From Pyrinomonadaceae bacterium (GTDB lineage Bacteria > Acidobacteriota > Blastocatellia > Pyrinomonadales > Pyrinomonadaceae): a DNA stretch of 64,000 bases. Below, in pieces: positions 63,081 to 64,000 of this stretch (position 1 is the first letter of the stretch; every line of letters starts with the position of its first letter). Where the stretch lies: contig JAIBCA010000001.1 of assembly GCA_019694345.1 (NCBI GenBank), positions 1 to 64,000 on the forward strand. The letters run 5' to 3'. Below the pieces are notes generated by a model. It did not search any database, was not told the origin of the DNA, and worked only from the letters and a program-made list of their open reading frames with translations. The position numbers were made by a program, and so were the translations under genes.

Positions 63081-64000
63081 TTAATGCGGCAGATCCAATA
63101 CGTCAGAACGCGTAATAATACCCGTAATTCGCTTAAAATCTTCGATAACGACCGCCGGTGACTTGGTCAGCTTATTCTTGATCGAGTCAAAGCTCTCGTC
63201 GACATCTACCACCGGAAAGCTCTTGTCCATAATATCGCTGACCTTGGCGTCGAGCAGTTCGCGATCCTTGAGCAAGTTGGTCAGAATGTGGCTTTCGCGA
63301 AGGCTGCCGACCGATGTGTGGCCTTCGATAACGGGCAACTGAGTGACGCCATTCTCGCTCATCAGCGCGAGTGCAGCCGATACCTTTTCCTCGGGCCCGA
63401 CCGATATCAGTTGACGCGGCGATCCGGCACTCTTGGTATCAGCGATCAGGCTGGCGGTGATCCGCTGCGGCTCGAGCAGCAACTTTTCCTTCATCCACTC
63501 GTCGGAGTGAAACTTGCTCAGGTAATGCTCGCCGGTGTCACAGACGATAAAGACGATACAGGCCGATTCGTCGAGGTCCTTGGCCACCTTGAGAGCCGCG
63601 GCGAAGATCGTGCCGGCCGAGCCTCCGCAAAAAATGCCCTCGCGGCGGCCGAGTTGGCGTGCGAGGTCAAATGATTCGCGATCGGTGATATTAATGATCT
63701 CGTCGATCGTATTGAGATCGGCGTTGCCGACGGGCAGATTTTGCCCGATACCCTCGACCAAGTACGGCGTCGCCTCCGGAACAAAGCCGGATTCCTTATA
63801 GGTTTTAAAGATCGATCCGTACGGGTCGGCGCCGATCACCTTGATGTCCGGGTTCATTTCCTTCAGAAATCGTCCGGTGCCGCTGATCGTACCGCCAGTG
63901 CCGATGCTCGCGACAAAGTGAGTGATCTTATGCTCGGTGTCCTCCCATATCTCGGGACCGGTCGTCCGATAGTGCGCCGCCGGATTTTCCGGGTGGTTGT
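63081..64000 (-). CDS. cbs: cystathionine beta-synthase (5' part beyond the window)
   Basis: The visible C-terminal 306 residues hold the PLP domain segment [20 protein letters not shown] (phosphate-binding loop), [40 protein letters not shown], then two CBS domains ([40 protein letters not shown], and [15 protein letters not shown]). It resembles cystathionine beta-synthase; O-acetylserine-dependent sulfhydrylase forms cannot be excluded from this part. It is upstream of the T6SS operon and lies 8 bases from its first gene. Confidence 0.88.
   Translation of the reverse strand, partial: NHPENPAAHYRTTGPEIWEDTEHKITHFVASIGTGGTISGTGRFLKEMNPDIKVIGADPYGSIFKTYKESGFVPEATPYLVEGIGQNLPVGNADLNTIDEIINITDRESFDLARQLGRREGIFCGGSAGTIFAAALKVAKDLDESACIVFIVCDTGEHYLSKFHSDEWMKEKLLLEPQRITASLIADTKSAGSPRQLISVGPEEKVSAALALMSENGVTQLPVIEGHTSVGSLRESHILTNLLKDRELLDAKVSDIMDKSFPVVDVDESFDSIKNKLTKSPAVVIEDFKRITGIITRSDVLDLPH

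Overview
The window looks like part of the chromosome of an Acidobacteriota bacterium, most likely a member of Blastocatellia. The clearest pointers are a secreted VWA protein of the kind annotated as 'acidobacterial VWFA-related', a Cys-rich 'SPC...W..M.GD...FC..C...VYNLS' protein that I associate with Acidobacteria, frequent sigma-54-like promoters, and a moderately high-GC, densely packed Gram-negative layout. The species assignment is inference. I saw no tRNA, rRNA, CRISPR array or insertion sequence.

Positions 1-35,600 are mostly housekeeping and secreted-protein genes in short operons: inositol-phosphate synthase, a papain-like protease beside a single-ring Clp-type ATPase, glycerol kinase, a cystathionine gamma-synthase family enzyme, an ArsR regulator, a TlyA/PqqB-like operon, heme A synthase, a receiver/anti-sigma-type ATPase fusion, NAD synthetase, VWA and OmpA proteins, a 2-oxoacid dehydrogenase E2, a DPP-IV-type peptidase, SerA, dihydrolipoyl dehydrogenase, and fumarase.

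A sulfur-handling locus lies at 27,289-31,416. It holds a decayed rhodanese, a thiopurine-methyltransferase-like enzyme, and then, behind a near-consensus sigma-54 promoter, a metallo-beta-lactamase/double-rhodanese protein, a rhodanese plus ferritin-like lipoprotein, a tiny membrane protein interrupted by an in-frame TGA, and a DUF302 protein. The TGA-containing gene has a bacterial-SECIS-like stem-loop just after the TGA and fills the gap between its neighbours exactly. It is my best candidate for something undescribed: a small membrane selenoprotein in a sulfur operon.

Positions 35,747-63,072 are one large minus-strand type VI secretion (T6SS) locus, immediately downstream of a cystathionine beta-synthase gene that runs off the right edge. 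In transcription order it encodes a single-pass membrane protein, three FHA-TM proteins with related C-terminal lysozyme-like domains (only one keeps the catalytic Glu), a YkgJ Cys-cluster protein, TssK, TssL, TssM, TagJ, TssA, TssB, TssC, Hcp, TssE, TssF, TssG, ClpV, a caspase-like protein, a VgrG with a C-terminal HExxH domain, a possible immunity protein, and a PAAR protein with an Ala-rich insertion. No TssJ lipoprotein and no PpkA/PppA kinase/phosphatase pair is present. hcp is flanked by strong hairpins on both sides.
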